Positions 1-8,147 of a DNA stretch of 64,000 nt are shown here, piece after piece. The notes below the pieces were generated by a model, which made no database searches, had not been told where the DNA came from, and saw nothing but the letters and a program-made list of their open reading frames with translations. The DNA comes from Candidatus Geothrix skivensis. Lineage in GTDB: Bacteria > Acidobacteriota > Holophagae > Holophagales > Holophagaceae. Location: the NCBI GenBank assembly GCA_016721195.1, contig JADKIO010000009.1, positions 186,001 to 250,000 of the forward strand, read 5' to 3'. The translations under genes were made by a program, and so were the position numbers. Each line of letters begins with the position of its first letter. The stretch's first letter is position 1.

Positions 1-771
1 GACATCCAGCGCCTGCGGGAGACCGCCCGGCTGTTCCTGGAGGTGAACATGGGCGGCACGGCCATCGGCACGGGCATCTGCGCCGATCCCCGCTACCCCG
101 AAGTGGTGGTGGAGGAGCTCCGCAAAGTGACCGGCCTGGACATCGTGCTGGCGGAAAACCTGGTGGAGGCCACGCCCGATACCGGCGCCTTCGTCATGTT
201 CTCCGGCGTGGTCAAGCGGGCCGCCGTGAAGCTCAGCAAGATGTGCAACGATCTGCGCCTGCTCAGCAGCGGCCCCCGCTGCGGCTTCGGCGAGATCAAC
301 CTGCCCGCCATGCAGCCCGGCAGCAGCATCATGCCCGGCAAGGTGAACCCCGTGATCCCCGAGGTGGTGAACCAGGTGGCCTTCTCGGTCATCGGCAACG
401 ACCTCACCATCACCCTGGCCGCCGAGGCGGGCCAGCTCCAGCTCAACGTCATGGAGCCCGTGCTCGCCTACGCCCTGGCCACCAGCATGCGCACCCTGAC
501 GGCCGCCGTGAACGTGCTCACCACCAAGTGCATCGTGGGCATCACCGCCAACCGGGAGCGCTGCCGGGACCTGGTGGAGCACAGCATCGGCATCGTCACC
601 GCCGTCATGCCCGCCATCGGCTACAAGCGCGCCACGGAAGTGGCCAAGGAGGCCCTGGAGACCGGCGTGCCCGTGCGGGAGCTCATCCTCCGCAAGGGCT
701 GGCTCACCCCCGCCGAGCTGGACGAGGCCCTCAGCCTAGAGGCCATGACCCAGCCAAGGGCCGTGCGGTAA
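1..771 (+). CDS. aspA: Aspartate ammonia-lyase, 3' part
   Basis: The reading frame is open from the first base, so the N-terminal half lies outside the window; 256 residues are visible. Aspartate ammonia-lyase converts L-aspartate to fumarate and ammonia in the cytoplasm. The fumarase/aspartase signature GSSIMPGKVNP is at about residues 111-121. The flanking text (CNDLRLLSSGPR before it, GNDLTITLAAEAGQLQLNVM after it) matches aspartase better than class II fumarase, as does the tail with LTPAELDEAL and MTQPR. The next gene is convergent and starts 26 bases away. Fumarase is the main alternative and is less likely. Confidence 0.9.
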   Translation, partial: DIQRLRETARLFLEVNMGGTAIGTGICADPRYPEVVVEELRKVTGLDIVLAENLVEATPDTGAFVMFSGVVKRAAVKLSKMCNDLRLLSSGPRCGFGEINLPAMQPGSSIMPGKVNPVIPEVVNQVAFSVIGNDLTITLAAEAGQLQLNVMEPVLAYALATSMRTLTAAVNVLTTKCIVGITANRERCRDLVEHSIGIVTAVMPAIGYKRATEVAKEALETGVPVRELILRKGWLTPAELDEALSLEAMTQPRAVR

Positions 772-796
772 TCCACCCAAAGTTGACTGGCCATTT

Positions 797-1306
797 TCAA
801 GGGGACTGGTGGATCAGCCGAGGTCCTTTTCCGGTGATCGCGATCCTGATGCAGGCGACGGGGCCGGGGGCCACCTCGAGGTCCAAGGCGGCCTCATCGG
901 TTCTGTCAATGACTGCCCTGGGCATGATCGGAAGCTGCTTGTCGGGACGCAGCCGCTGCAGGCTCGTCACGCGGTGACGGCCGGGAGGGAGCCACACGGC
1001 AAGGGCCTCCCTTTCCCAGAAATCCGCCACCAAGGCGCCATCAATGGAGATCAACACACTCTCAACTGGGAAGCCCACATCCCGCACGAATCGTAGCTCC
1101 AGGGCGCCTTCCTTCCGGTCAAGCAGGTGCAGGTCAGCGATCCGGCCATCGGCCACCCAACGCGTCCTTTCGAAGGGGACGGTGTTGGAGCTTCGACCAG
1201 AAGCTGCGGCCCCCTGGAGAGCCGCTCGCACCATCACCTCGCAACCCAAGCAGGAAGCCAGCAGAACCAGGCTGAACAAGGGGCGATTGAAGGCCGTGGT
1301 CGCCAT
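797..1306 (-). CDS. Small putative lipoprotein, unknown function
   Basis: This is a 169-residue protein I do not recognise. I chose the internal ATG at 1306 over an upstream one because it starts directly with a signal-like sequence: a short N-terminus, a hydrophobic run, and a lipobox LASC with Cys at about residue 19. The mature part is mixed alpha/beta-like and contains the phrase VSVLISIDGALVAD-like 'ESVLISIDGALVADFW', then a positively charged tail. There is no catalytic motif. It is convergent with aspA and divergent from the secreted protein at 1472. An outer-envelope lipoprotein is an inference from the signal alone. Confidence 0.55.
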   Translation of the reverse strand: MATTAFNRPLFSLVLLASCLGCEVMVRAALQGAAASGRSSNTVPFERTRWVADGRIADLHLLDRKEGALELRFVRDVGFPVESVLISIDGALVADFWEREALAVWLPPGRHRVTSLQRLRPDKQLPIMPRAVIDRTDEAALDLEVAPGPVACIRIAITGKGPRLIHQSP

Positions 1307-1471
1307 GGAATGTGCCGTGGAAATATCCAGATTCTTGGAGGTGATTCCCCAAGTGTACACCTTGGGCCAGAAGTGGCCGCAGCTGAACCTACCCACGGGA
1401 TGACCGGGAGGCGGATATCCCCTGAGGTGGCGCCATGGATACACTGAAAGCTCTCATCCTGAGGAGCCCCC

Positions 1472-2179
1472 ATGTCCCGCACCATCCTGATGCTGGCACT
1501 CCTTTGCCCAGGCCTCGGCGCCCAGGAGCCTCCCAAGCCGGAGCCCACGCCCGCTGCGGTGGTCGCTGAACCAGCGCCCGCGCCAGTCGCCGTACCGGCC
1601 GCCACGCCGACGCCGGCCCCCGCCCCAGCGCCGGCGGTCAAGGCCCCCCTCCTGGATGAAGGCCTGCTGGACCCGGCCTGGTTCGGGAACGGCATCACCT
1701 TCACCAAGGGCGATGACGTGGACTACTTCTGGAGCAAGCCCGGCCTGGACCTGACGGGCCGCATCATCCACATGAAGCCCTGGGAGGACCCGGCCATGCT
1801 CCGCAAGGGCCGGGACGGCAAGGACAACGCCAAGGCCACCGAGATCACCGACAGCTTCCCCGGCATGCTCCGGGGCGCCCTCACCGGGGCCTTCAACGGC
1901 AAGGCCAAGGTGAGCCGCACCGAGGGCGACCTGGTGCTCATGGGCCGCTTCGTGGATGCCAACGCCGGCAGCAAGGCCGCCAAGTGGCTCATCGGCCTGG
2001 GCGCCGGCAGCGAAACGGCCACCTGGGACCTGAAGATCCTGGACCCCAAGACCGGCGAGGTCCTGCTGGCGGTCCACCACCGCGCCATCAGCGGCACCGC
2101 CATGAGCAACATCCAGGACAAGCTCGTGAAGTGGGCGGACAAGTTCGCCACCTTCGTCGCGGCCCGGGCCATCAAGTAG
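1472..2179 (+). CDS. Secreted protein, DUF4410-like
   Basis: This 235-residue protein begins with a signal peptide (about residues 1-17, ending LGAQ). A low-complexity Pro/Ala/Glu linker follows (about 18-57, with PTPAPAPAPA), then a globular domain. That domain contains KAKVSRTEGDLVLMGRFVDA and a glycine-rich IGLGAGSETATWDLKILD segment followed by TGEVLLAVHHR. This pattern resembles DUF4410 proteins, which are envelope proteins of unknown role. The family call is tentative. It stands alone on its strand between a divergent lipoprotein gene and the carboxylase gene. Confidence 0.55.
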   Translation: MSRTILMLALLCPGLGAQEPPKPEPTPAAVVAEPAPAPVAVPAATPTPAPAPAPAVKAPLLDEGLLDPAWFGNGITFTKGDDVDYFWSKPGLDLTGRIIHMKPWEDPAMLRKGRDGKDNAKATEITDSFPGMLRGALTGAFNGKAKVSRTEGDLVLMGRFVDANAGSKAAKWLIGLGAGSETATWDLKILDPKTGEVLLAVHHRAISGTAMSNIQDKLVKWADKFATFVAARAIK

Positions 2180-2275
2180 GGACCTGGGGTTCCCCCCTCC
2201 AAGGGAACCTGGCTCGCGGGGGTTAGCAGCGCGGTGGAGGTGCCAACAGAGCCGGTGTGTTTCGCCGGGCTGGGG

Positions 2276-2281
2276 TAAACT
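2276..2281 (+). promoter_or_regulatory. Candidate -10 box (TAAACT)
   Basis: The hexamer sits in the recurrent context GGxTANNNTGG, 50 bases before the carboxyltransferase start. No convincing -35 hexamer is visible. Confidence 0.35.
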
Positions 2282-2331
2282 GGCCTCTGATCCCCCAGAT
2301 GTCGCCTGTTGATCCCACCCCGGGAGTCGTC

Positions 2332-3870
2332 ATGTCCCTCGAAAAGAAGATCGAGCTGTTGAAGGCCAAGCACGCCCAGGCCCAGGCCGGGGGCGGCGAG
2401 GCCCGGGTGCAGAAGCAGCATGAAGGGGGCAAGCTCACGGCCCGGGAGCGGGTGGCCGCCTTCCTGGATGAGGGCTCCTTCGAGGAGATGGACGCCCTCA
2501 TGGTCCACCGCAACTGGGGCGTGGAAAAGATCCCCGGCGACGGCGTGGTGACGGGCTTCGGCCGGGTGGACGGCCGCCCGGTGGCCATCTTCGCCCAGGA
2601 CTTCACGGTGTTCGGCGGCTCGCTGTCGGAAGCCTACGCCAAGAAGATCTGCAAGGTCATGGACCTGGCCATGAAGGTGGGCTGCCCGGTCATCGGCCTC
2701 AACGACAGCGGCGGCGCCCGCATCCAGGAGGGCGTGGTGAGCCTGGGGGGCTACGCGGACATCTTCCTGCGCAACACCCTGGCCAGTGGCGTCATCCCCC
2801 AGATCAGCCTCATCATGGGCCCCTGCGCCGGCGGCGCGGTGTACAGCCCCGCCATCACCGACTTCATCACCATGGTGAAGGGCACCAGCTACATGTTCGT
2901 CACCGGGCCCGAGGTCATCAAGGCCGTCACCCATGAGGACGTGACCAAGGAGGAACTGGGCGGGGCGCATACGCATTCGGCCAAGAGCGGCGTGGCCCAC
3001 TTTGTCTGCCCCAGCGACCTGGCGGCCCTGGCCCACACCCGGGAGCTGCTTTCCTTCCTGCCCAGCAATAACTTGGGCGAGGCCCCCCGCCGCGCGCCCA
3101 AGCGCGAGATGCCCCTGGAGAACCCCGACCTCGACAAGGTCGTGCCCGACGACGCCAGCAAGCCCTACGACATCCGGGACATCATCCGGGGCGTGGTGGA
3201 CGACGCCCACTTCTTCGAGGTGCACGAAGCCTTCGCGCCCAATCTGGTGGTGGGTTTCGCCCGCATCGACGGCCGCAGCATCGGCATCGTGGCCAACCAG
3301 CCCGCCTTCTACGCCGGCGTGCTGGACATCGCGTCGAGCGAAAAGGGCGCCCGCTTCGTGCGCTTCTGCGACGCCTTCAACATCCCGCTCATCACCTTCG
3401 AGGACGTGCCGGGCTTCCTGCCAGGCGTGACCCAGGAGCACGGCGGCATCATCCGTCACGGGGCCAAGCTGCTCTTCGCCTTCTGCGAGGCCACGGTGCC
3501 CAAGATCACCGTCATCACCCGCAAGGCCTACGGCGGCGCCTACTGCGTGATGGCCAGCAAGCACATCCGCACGGACTTCAACTTCGCCTACCCCACGGCC
3601 GAGATCGCCGTGATGGGGGCCGAGGGCGCCATGAACGTGCTGCACGGCAAGTCCATCGCCATCGCGCCCGATCCCGCCGCCAAGAAGGCGGAGCTGGTGG
3701 CCGAGTACAACGAAAAGTTCGCCAACCCCTACATTGCCGCCGAGTTTGGCTTCATCGATGAGGTCATCCTGCCCCGGGAGACCCGGCTGAAGCTCATCAA
3801 GGCCCTGGCCTTCCTGGACACCAAGCGCGACAGCATGCCGCCCAAGAAGCACGGGAACATTCCCCTGTAG
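2332..3870 (+). CDS. Acyl-CoA carboxylase carboxyltransferase subunit (propionyl/methylmalonyl-CoA type)
   Basis: The 512-residue length is typical of PccB, MmdA and the 12S transcarboxylase subunit. This family transfers CO2 between carboxybiotin and an acyl-CoA, usually propionyl-CoA/methylmalonyl-CoA. Two crotonase-like halves are visible. The N-terminal half has LNDSGGARIQEGV and MGPCAGGAVYSPA (oxyanion-hole glycines). The C-terminal half has FEDVPGFLPGVTQEHGGIIRHGAKLL, written here as its key words DVPGFLPG and GIIRHGAK, plus KAYGGAYCVMASK. The C-terminus KKHGNIPL is typical of the family. I start at ATG 2332 (MSLEKKIELL) because the upstream extension looks unlike protein. No biotin carboxylase, biotin carrier or decarboxylase subunit is adjacent, so carboxylase versus sodium-pump decarboxylase cannot be settled here. 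Confidence 0.88.
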   Translation: MSLEKKIELLKAKHAQAQAGGGEARVQKQHEGGKLTARERVAAFLDEGSFEEMDALMVHRNWGVEKIPGDGVVTGFGRVDGRPVAIFAQDFTVFGGSLSEAYAKKICKVMDLAMKVGCPVIGLNDSGGARIQEGVVSLGGYADIFLRNTLASGVIPQISLIMGPCAGGAVYSPAITDFITMVKGTSYMFVTGPEVIKAVTHEDVTKEELGGAHTHSAKSGVAHFVCPSDLAALAHTRELLSFLPSNNLGEAPRRAPKREMPLENPDLDKVVPDDASKPYDIRDIIRGVVDDAHFFEVHEAFAPNLVVGFARIDGRSIGIVANQPAFYAGVLDIASSEKGARFVRFCDAFNIPLITFEDVPGFLPGVTQEHGGIIRHGAKLLFAFCEATVPKITVITRKAYGGAYCVMASKHIRTDFNFAYPTAEIAVMGAEGAMNVLHGKSIAIAPDPAAKKAELVAEYNEKFANPYIAAEFGFIDEVILPRETRLKLIKALAFLDTKRDSMPPKKHGNIPL

Positions 3871-3888
3871 GCAGCCCCCTCCCGGCGG

Positions 3889-3894
3889 TAGCAT
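3889..3894 (+). promoter_or_regulatory. Candidate -10 box (TAGCAT)
   Basis: The hexamer lies 24 bases before the first of two tandem TPR genes and matches the local TANNNT pattern. The support is weak. Confidence 0.3.
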
Positions 3895-3918
3895 GCGGGT
3901 ACCTACCCCGGAGTCCCC

Positions 3919-4521
3919 ATGCGCCCCCTCGCACTCTGCCTGCTGGCCCTGCCCCTCTTCTCCCAGGCCATGGATGAGGCCGCCTTCCGGGGCGACGCCC
4001 GCAGGGTGGCGGGCGCCTGCGCCGACCGGGCCCGGCTGCTGCGGCCCAAGGATGCCAAGATGCTGGCGGAGTACGGCCGCGCCTTCCTGGCGGCCGGGGA
4101 GCGGGCCAAGGCCGAGGAGTGCTTCCAGGCCGCCCGCATCGACAAGCCCAAGGACGCCGATGTGCACCGCCTCATCGCCGTGGCCTGGCTGCGGGCCGGG
4201 CAGCGGGGCGAGGCCCTGAAGGCCATCGCCGATATGCAGGTGGCTGACGCCAAGGACAAGAACGCCTTCACCCGGGCCGCGGTGAACCTCCAGGACTTCG
4301 GCCAGGCCAAGGACGCGGATGCCCTCATGGAGCGGGCCTGGATCCTGGATCCCTCGGACTGGCAGAACTGCGTGGCCTTCGGCCGCAGCTGCCTGCGCAA
4401 GGCCCGCCGGGAGGCCGCCGCCAAGTGGTTCGCCCGGGCCAGCCAGGCCAAGCCCCAGGAGGAGCGCATGTGGAACGCCATCGCCCTCGCCTACGCCGAC
4501 CACGGCGCAGAACCCGTCTAG
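3919..4521 (+). CDS. Secreted TPR-like protein (copy 1 of tandem pair)
   Basis: This 200-residue protein has a signal peptide (about 1-17, ending LFSQA) followed by helical repeats of TPR type. Typical units are KDAKMLAEYGRAFLAAGERAKAEE and its repetition. It is a clear paralogue of the next gene: both contain 'GCADRAR'/'ACADRAR' then 'LKPKDAKYLAE'/'LRPKDAKMLAE'-like blocks and the late phrase AATWFARA/AAKWFARA. The two genes are 9 bases apart and probably cotranscribed. No enzymatic motif is present. A periplasmic protein-interaction role is an inference from the fold. Confidence 0.7.
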   Translation: MRPLALCLLALPLFSQAMDEAAFRGDARRVAGACADRARLLRPKDAKMLAEYGRAFLAAGERAKAEECFQAARIDKPKDADVHRLIAVAWLRAGQRGEALKAIADMQVADAKDKNAFTRAAVNLQDFGQAKDADALMERAWILDPSDWQNCVAFGRSCLRKARREAAAKWFARASQAKPQEERMWNAIALAYADHGAEPV

Positions 4522-4530
4522 GAGCCAGAC

Positions 4531-5148
4531 ATGCGCGCCGCCATCTTCGCCCTCGCCACCCTCGCCCTCGCTGCCCAGGCGCCGAAACCCGTGCCCATCT
4601 TCAACGAGGCCTTCTTCAACGGCGATCGCCGGGCCATCCTGGCGGGCTGCGCCGACCGGGCCCGCTCCCTCAAGCCCAAGGACGCGAAGTATCTGGCGGA
4701 GTGCGGCCGGGCCTACCTGGCGGCCATGGACAAGCCGAAGGCGGAGGCGGCCTTCAAGGAGGCGGAGACCCGCGAGCCCAAGGATGGCCAGGTGCTGCGC
4801 CTCATCGCCCAGGCCTGGCTGAAGCACGGCTACAAGACCGAGGCCCTGGAGGGCTACGAAAAGATCGTGCAGCGGGACCCCAAGAACAAGGAGGTCGTCA
4901 CCCTGGCCGCCATCGACCTCGCGGAAGTGGGCCTGGTGAACGAGGCCGAGCGCTACATGGGCGTGCTGGTGGCCCTTGAGAAGGACAACTGGGAGCGCTT
5001 CCTCCTGTTCGGCCGGGCCATGCTGGTGGCGGGCCAGCGCAAGAAGGCCGCCACCTGGTTCGCCCGCGCCGCCACCCTGAAGCCCAATGAGGAGAAGCTG
5101 TTCCTGGAGATCAGCCGGGCCTTCGCGGAGACCCAGACGGTGATGTAG
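4531..5148 (+). CDS. Secreted TPR-like protein (copy 2 of tandem pair)
   Basis: This 205-residue protein has a short signal peptide (about 1-16, ending LAAQA). Four or so TPR-like helical hairpins follow, with repeat phrases such as KDAKYLAECGRAYLAAMDKPKAEA and KDGQVLRLIAQAWLKHGYKTEA. It is paralogous along its whole length to the gene just upstream, which suggests a local duplication that has diverged. There is no transmembrane segment after the signal. The function is unknown. Confidence 0.7.
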   Translation: MRAAIFALATLALAAQAPKPVPIFNEAFFNGDRRAILAGCADRARSLKPKDAKYLAECGRAYLAAMDKPKAEAAFKEAETREPKDGQVLRLIAQAWLKHGYKTEALEGYEKIVQRDPKNKEVVTLAAIDLAEVGLVNEAERYMGVLVALEKDNWERFLLFGRAMLVAGQRKKAATWFARAATLKPNEEKLFLEISRAFAETQTVM

Positions 5149-5198
5149 GGCTCAACCCACCAAGGACCCTGCCGTAGCCAGGTCCTTCAGGAGAATCC

Positions 5199-6095
5199 AT
5201 GCCCGGATGGCTTGCCAAGTGCTTCCTCAATGAGCAGGGCTCCCTGCGCAGTGGCTGGAAGGTGCTCGGCTTCATGCTGCTGTTCCCCGCCATCGGCGTG
5301 GTCTTCACGCAGGTGGCCAAGGCCCTCCACGTGCCCCGGTTGGGCATGGGCCTCGGCGTCTGGATCAACGCCGCGGTCGTGGCCCTGGCCAGCTTCATCT
5401 GCGTGCGCCTCGAGAAGCGCCCCTTCCGGGACCTGGGCTTTCATCCAGGCAAGCGCTGGCTGAGTGAGTTCGGGGCGGGCACCCTGGGTGGCATCCTGCT
5501 GATCCTGGTGACCGCCTTGGCGGTCAGGGGCCTGGATGGTTTCCACTGGGAGCGGGCGGTGAGCGTCGGCCCCCGGCAGCTGCTCGCCGCGGCCTGGGCC
5601 TTCCTCGGGGTGGCGTTCTTCGAGGAGATCATGTCCCGGGGCTTCCCCTTCCAGCGCCTGGTGGAGGGCGCGGGCACCTGGGTGGGGCAGCTGGTCTTCG
5701 CCGGGATCTTCGCACTGGGCCACTGGGGCAACCCGGGCATGCATGGCGCCACCCGGGCCTGGGCCACGCTCAACATCGCCCTGGCGGCGGTGCTGCTGGG
5801 GTTCTGCTACCTGCGGACCCGGAGCCTGGCGCTCCCCATCGGCGTCCACCTGGGCTGGAACTGGGCCCAGGGCAGCCTGCTGGGTTTCGGCGTCAGCGGC
5901 ACCACCAACATCCGGGGGGCCTGGACGCCCGTCTTCCACGGCCGCCCGGAGTGGCTCACCGGCGGCACCTTCGGCCTGGAGGCCAGCCTGCCCTGCACCC
6001 TGGTCTGCCTGGGAGTGATCCTGCTGCTGTGGCGCTGGAAGGGCGTGGAGGCTGCCGGATCTAGCGGCGGTGCTTCCACTGCTTCGGCGTCTTGA
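5199..6095 (+). CDS. CPBP-family intramembrane glutamic endopeptidase
   Basis: This 298-residue, multi-spanning membrane protein has all the conserved CPBP (CAAX protease and bacteriocin-processing) motifs. EEIMSR with the catalytic glutamate pair is at residues 142-143, GHWGN with His175 follows, and HLGWN carries His217 and Asn221. The family cleaves peptides within or next to the membrane; the substrate here is unknown. A ribosome site (AGGAG) precedes ATG 5199. Its last 35 bases overlap the convergent acetyltransferase gene. The neighbours do not suggest a bacteriocin or prenylation system. Confidence 0.85.
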   Translation: MPGWLAKCFLNEQGSLRSGWKVLGFMLLFPAIGVVFTQVAKALHVPRLGMGLGVWINAAVVALASFICVRLEKRPFRDLGFHPGKRWLSEFGAGTLGGILLILVTALAVRGLDGFHWERAVSVGPRQLLAAAWAFLGVAFFEEIMSRGFPFQRLVEGAGTWVGQLVFAGIFALGHWGNPGMHGATRAWATLNIALAAVLLGFCYLRTRSLALPIGVHLGWNWAQGSLLGFGVSGTTNIRGAWTPVFHGRPEWLTGGTFGLEASLPCTLVCLGVILLLWRWKGVEAAGSSGGASTASAS

Positions 6096-6573
6096 CGCCG
6101 GCGCTGATCACCAGCCGCATCTCGCTGGTGGGCACGAAGCCCATGCGCTGGTAGAGGCCTTCGGCCTCCAGGCTGGCGTGCAGCTCCACGATCTCGATGC
6201 CCAGCTCCCGGGCCAGATCCAGGGCCGCGTCCGTGAGCCGGGCGGCCAGGCCCCGACGCCGGTGGGTGGGCTCGGTGTAGATGTTGAACAGGTAGCCCCG
6301 CAGGGCCAGGGGCGTCACGGGCGTGGGCAGGGTCTCTTTGAGGAGCAGCAGCACGCTGGCCACGGCTCGCTTGTTCTCCTCCAGCACGAGACCCCGGCAC
6401 TGGCCCGTCACCAGCCAGCTGCGCAGCTGATGGCGGAAGGCCTCCGCCATGCGGTGGCGGCCCTCCTCCGTGCCCAGCTTCATATCCTGGAACATGGCAA
6501 TGCGGTGGGCGACGTGGGTTTCCAGGTCGGCGGGGGTGGAGGGACGCAGGGTGGGAATCGGCGTGGCGCTCAT
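6061..6573 (-). CDS. GNAT-family N-acetyltransferase
   Basis: This is a 170-residue protein of the Gcn5-related acetyltransferase fold, which moves an acetyl group from acetyl-CoA to an amine or similar acceptor. The acetyl-CoA loop THRRRGLAARL (consensus R/QxxGxG/A) lies near residue 115, and the C-terminal strand LYQRMGFVPTSEM is the usual end motif. I used ATG 6573 (MSATPIPTLRPSTPADLE), which gives the standard N-terminus of the family. The acceptor substrate is unknown. It overlaps the 3' end of the CPBP gene tail to tail. Confidence 0.82.
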   Translation of the reverse strand: MSATPIPTLRPSTPADLETHVAHRIAMFQDMKLGTEEGRHRMAEAFRHQLRSWLVTGQCRGLVLEENKRAVASVLLLLKETLPTPVTPLALRGYLFNIYTEPTHRRRGLAARLTDAALDLARELGIEIVELHASLEAEGLYQRMGFVPTSEMRLVISAGVKTPKQWKHRR

Positions 6574-6631
6574 GGGGATAGTGTAGGCCTTTGCGTCCGG
6601 TTGAATCGAGCCTTTCCATGAAGTGCAGCGG

Positions 6632-6637
6632 TATCCT
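6632..6637 (+). promoter_or_regulatory. Candidate -10 box (TATCCT), nearly leaderless
   Basis: The hexamer ends only five bases before the ATG at 6643 and no Shine-Dalgarno sequence fits between them. If it is used, the transcript would start at or next to the start codon. Confidence 0.35.
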
Positions 6638-6642
6638 GGCCC

Positions 6643-7422
6643 ATGCACTATGCCGCGCTCGCCTCGGGGTCCAAGGGAAACTGCCACGCCCTTTCGGAGG
6701 GCGGGCGGACCCTCCTCATCGATGCCGGCATCTCCCTGCGCCAGATCCGCCAGCGCCTCGAGGTCCTGGGCCTCCGGGCCGACGAGGTCCAGGCCCTGGC
6801 CCTGACCCACGAGCACTCGGACCACGTGGCCGCCCTGGGGGTCATCCTGCGCCGCACCACCTGGGCCATCCTGGCCACCCGGGAGACCCGTCAGGCGGTG
6901 GAGTGGGCCCAGGGGGTCCAGATTCCCACCGAGCGCTGGATCGAGGCCGAGGCCGGTCGCGCCATGGACTGGGGGGGCTGGCGGGTGCTGCCCTTCGCCC
7001 TGCCCCACGACGCCGCCGATCCCGTGGCCTTCCGGATCGAGACCGGCGGCGGGGCCTGCGCGGTGGTCACGGACCTGGGCCATCCCACCGAGCTGGTGGC
7101 GGATCACCTGCGGGACCTGGATCTCCTGGTGCTGGAGGCCAACCACGATGTGGACATGCTCCGGGAGGGCACCTATCCGCCCCCCCTCAAGGCCCGCATC
7201 CTGAGCCGGGTGGGCCACCTCAGCAACGCGGCCATGGCCGAGCTGCTGGCCCGAGTCTATTCGCCGCGGCTACGGCAGGTGGTCCTGGCCCACCTGAGCG
7301 AATCCAACAACCACCCGGACCTGGCCCGGTTCGCCGCCGAGGAAGTGCTGCGGGGCACCCCCGTGGCCCTTCACCTCGCCCACCAGCGGCAGCCCCTCGC
7401 CCTCCCCTGGGCTTCCCATTGA
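6643..7422 (+). CDS. MBL-fold metallo-hydrolase, YycJ/WalJ-like
   Basis: This 259-residue protein has the metallo-beta-lactamase fold. The metal motif THEHSDH is at residues 55-61. The N-terminus ASGSKGNCH and the later LVLEANHDVDML and VLAHLSESNNHP segments are typical of the YycJ/WalJ/VicX branch, cytoplasmic enzymes often considered phosphodiesterase or exonuclease-like. The substrate is not known. A nearly leaderless start is suggested by the close promoter box. The LolA-like gene follows after 8 bases, so the two are probably in one transcript. Confidence 0.82.
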   Translation: MHYAALASGSKGNCHALSEGGRTLLIDAGISLRQIRQRLEVLGLRADEVQALALTHEHSDHVAALGVILRRTTWAILATRETRQAVEWAQGVQIPTERWIEAEAGRAMDWGGWRVLPFALPHDAADPVAFRIETGGGACAVVTDLGHPTELVADHLRDLDLLVLEANHDVDMLREGTYPPPLKARILSRVGHLSNAAMAELLARVYSPRLRQVVLAHLSESNNHPDLARFAAEEVLRGTPVALHLAHQRQPLALPWASH

Positions 7423-7430
7423 AAGTCGCC

Positions 7431-8108
7431 ATGCTCCCCAAAGCCCTCGCCCTTCTCCTGTGTGTCCTGTCCCTCGGGGCCCAGACCCCTCCCCCCCTGC
7501 GGGAGGTGGTGGAGCGCTTCGACGCGGCCCAGGCCCAGGTCCAGACCCTGCAGTGCCCCTTCACCCTCACCCTGCGGCGGGCCCTGCTGAAGACGCCCTC
7601 CACCACCCGGGGCACGCTGTACCTGCAGGGTTCGGACTTCGCCCACTTCGCCTTCCAGCCCCCGGAGGACCTGATCCTCCACCTCACGCCCAAGGCCCTC
7701 ATTTCCTACAGCCCCGAAGCCAAGGAAGGCGAGCTCATGAAGATCGGCTTCATCAAGAACTCCGATCGGAAATTCCTGGGCCTGGGCCAGAAGCTGAGCT
7801 ACCTCGCGGACTACTTCCAGATCGCGCTCAGCGAAACCAGGGACGTTCCCAACACCTGGCACCTGGCCCTCGCCCCCCGCACGCTCTCCCTCCGGAAGCG
7901 GCTGCTGGCCCTGAACCTCTGGGTGGACAAGGAGACCTGGCTGCCGCGCCAGATCCAGTGGATCGAGCGCAGCGGGGATTCCTGGCTGCTGGAGCTGGGG
8001 AGCCTGCGGATCAACCAGCCCCTGCCCGCCAGCGTCAAGGACTTCAGGCTGCCGGAGGGCATTCCCCTCCGCAGTGAATTCAGCTTCTTCGCCACGCGCA
8101 AGAAATAG
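7431..8108 (+). CDS. LolA-like outer-membrane lipoprotein carrier family protein
   Basis: This 225-residue protein starts at ATG 7431 with a signal peptide (about 1-17, ending LSLGAQ). It reads as the LolA/LolB half-barrel: VERFDAAQAQVQTLQCPFT near the N-terminus, LYLQGSDFAHFAFQPPEDLILH, then a W-rich beta stretch ending PEGIPLRSEFSF. LolA carries lipoproteins across the periplasm. This one could also be one of the many LolA-like proteins with a different lipid cargo. It is 8 bases downstream of the metallo-hydrolase gene. Confidence 0.7.
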   Translation: MLPKALALLLCVLSLGAQTPPPLREVVERFDAAQAQVQTLQCPFTLTLRRALLKTPSTTRGTLYLQGSDFAHFAFQPPEDLILHLTPKALISYSPEAKEGELMKIGFIKNSDRKFLGLGQKLSYLADYFQIALSETRDVPNTWHLALAPRTLSLRKRLLALNLWVDKETWLPRQIQWIERSGDSWLLELGSLRINQPLPASVKDFRLPEGIPLRSEFSFFATRKK

Positions 8109-8119
8109 GGTTATCGGGG

Positions 8120-8125
8120 TACACT
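8120..8125 (+). promoter_or_regulatory. Candidate -10 box (TACACT)
   Basis: The hexamer lies in the 39-base gap ahead of the FHA gene, 22 bases before its ATG, and matches the recurrent TANNNT pattern. Confidence 0.35.
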
Positions 8126-8147
8126 TCAACGGTTTCCCGAGGCCCCG

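Noticed and set aside
1723..4827. Very long minus-strand open frame (over 1000 codons) opposite the DUF4410-like, carboxyltransferase and TPR genes
   Set aside because: It is antisense to genes with clear families, is His/Gly/Val-rich without domains, and is typical of GC-rich antisense frames.
6591..8108. A single 505-residue fusion protein across the metallo-hydrolase and LolA-like region
   Set aside because: The first 280 codons are a frame shadow of the metallo-hydrolase. The LolA-like protein starts at ATG 7431 with its own signal peptide.
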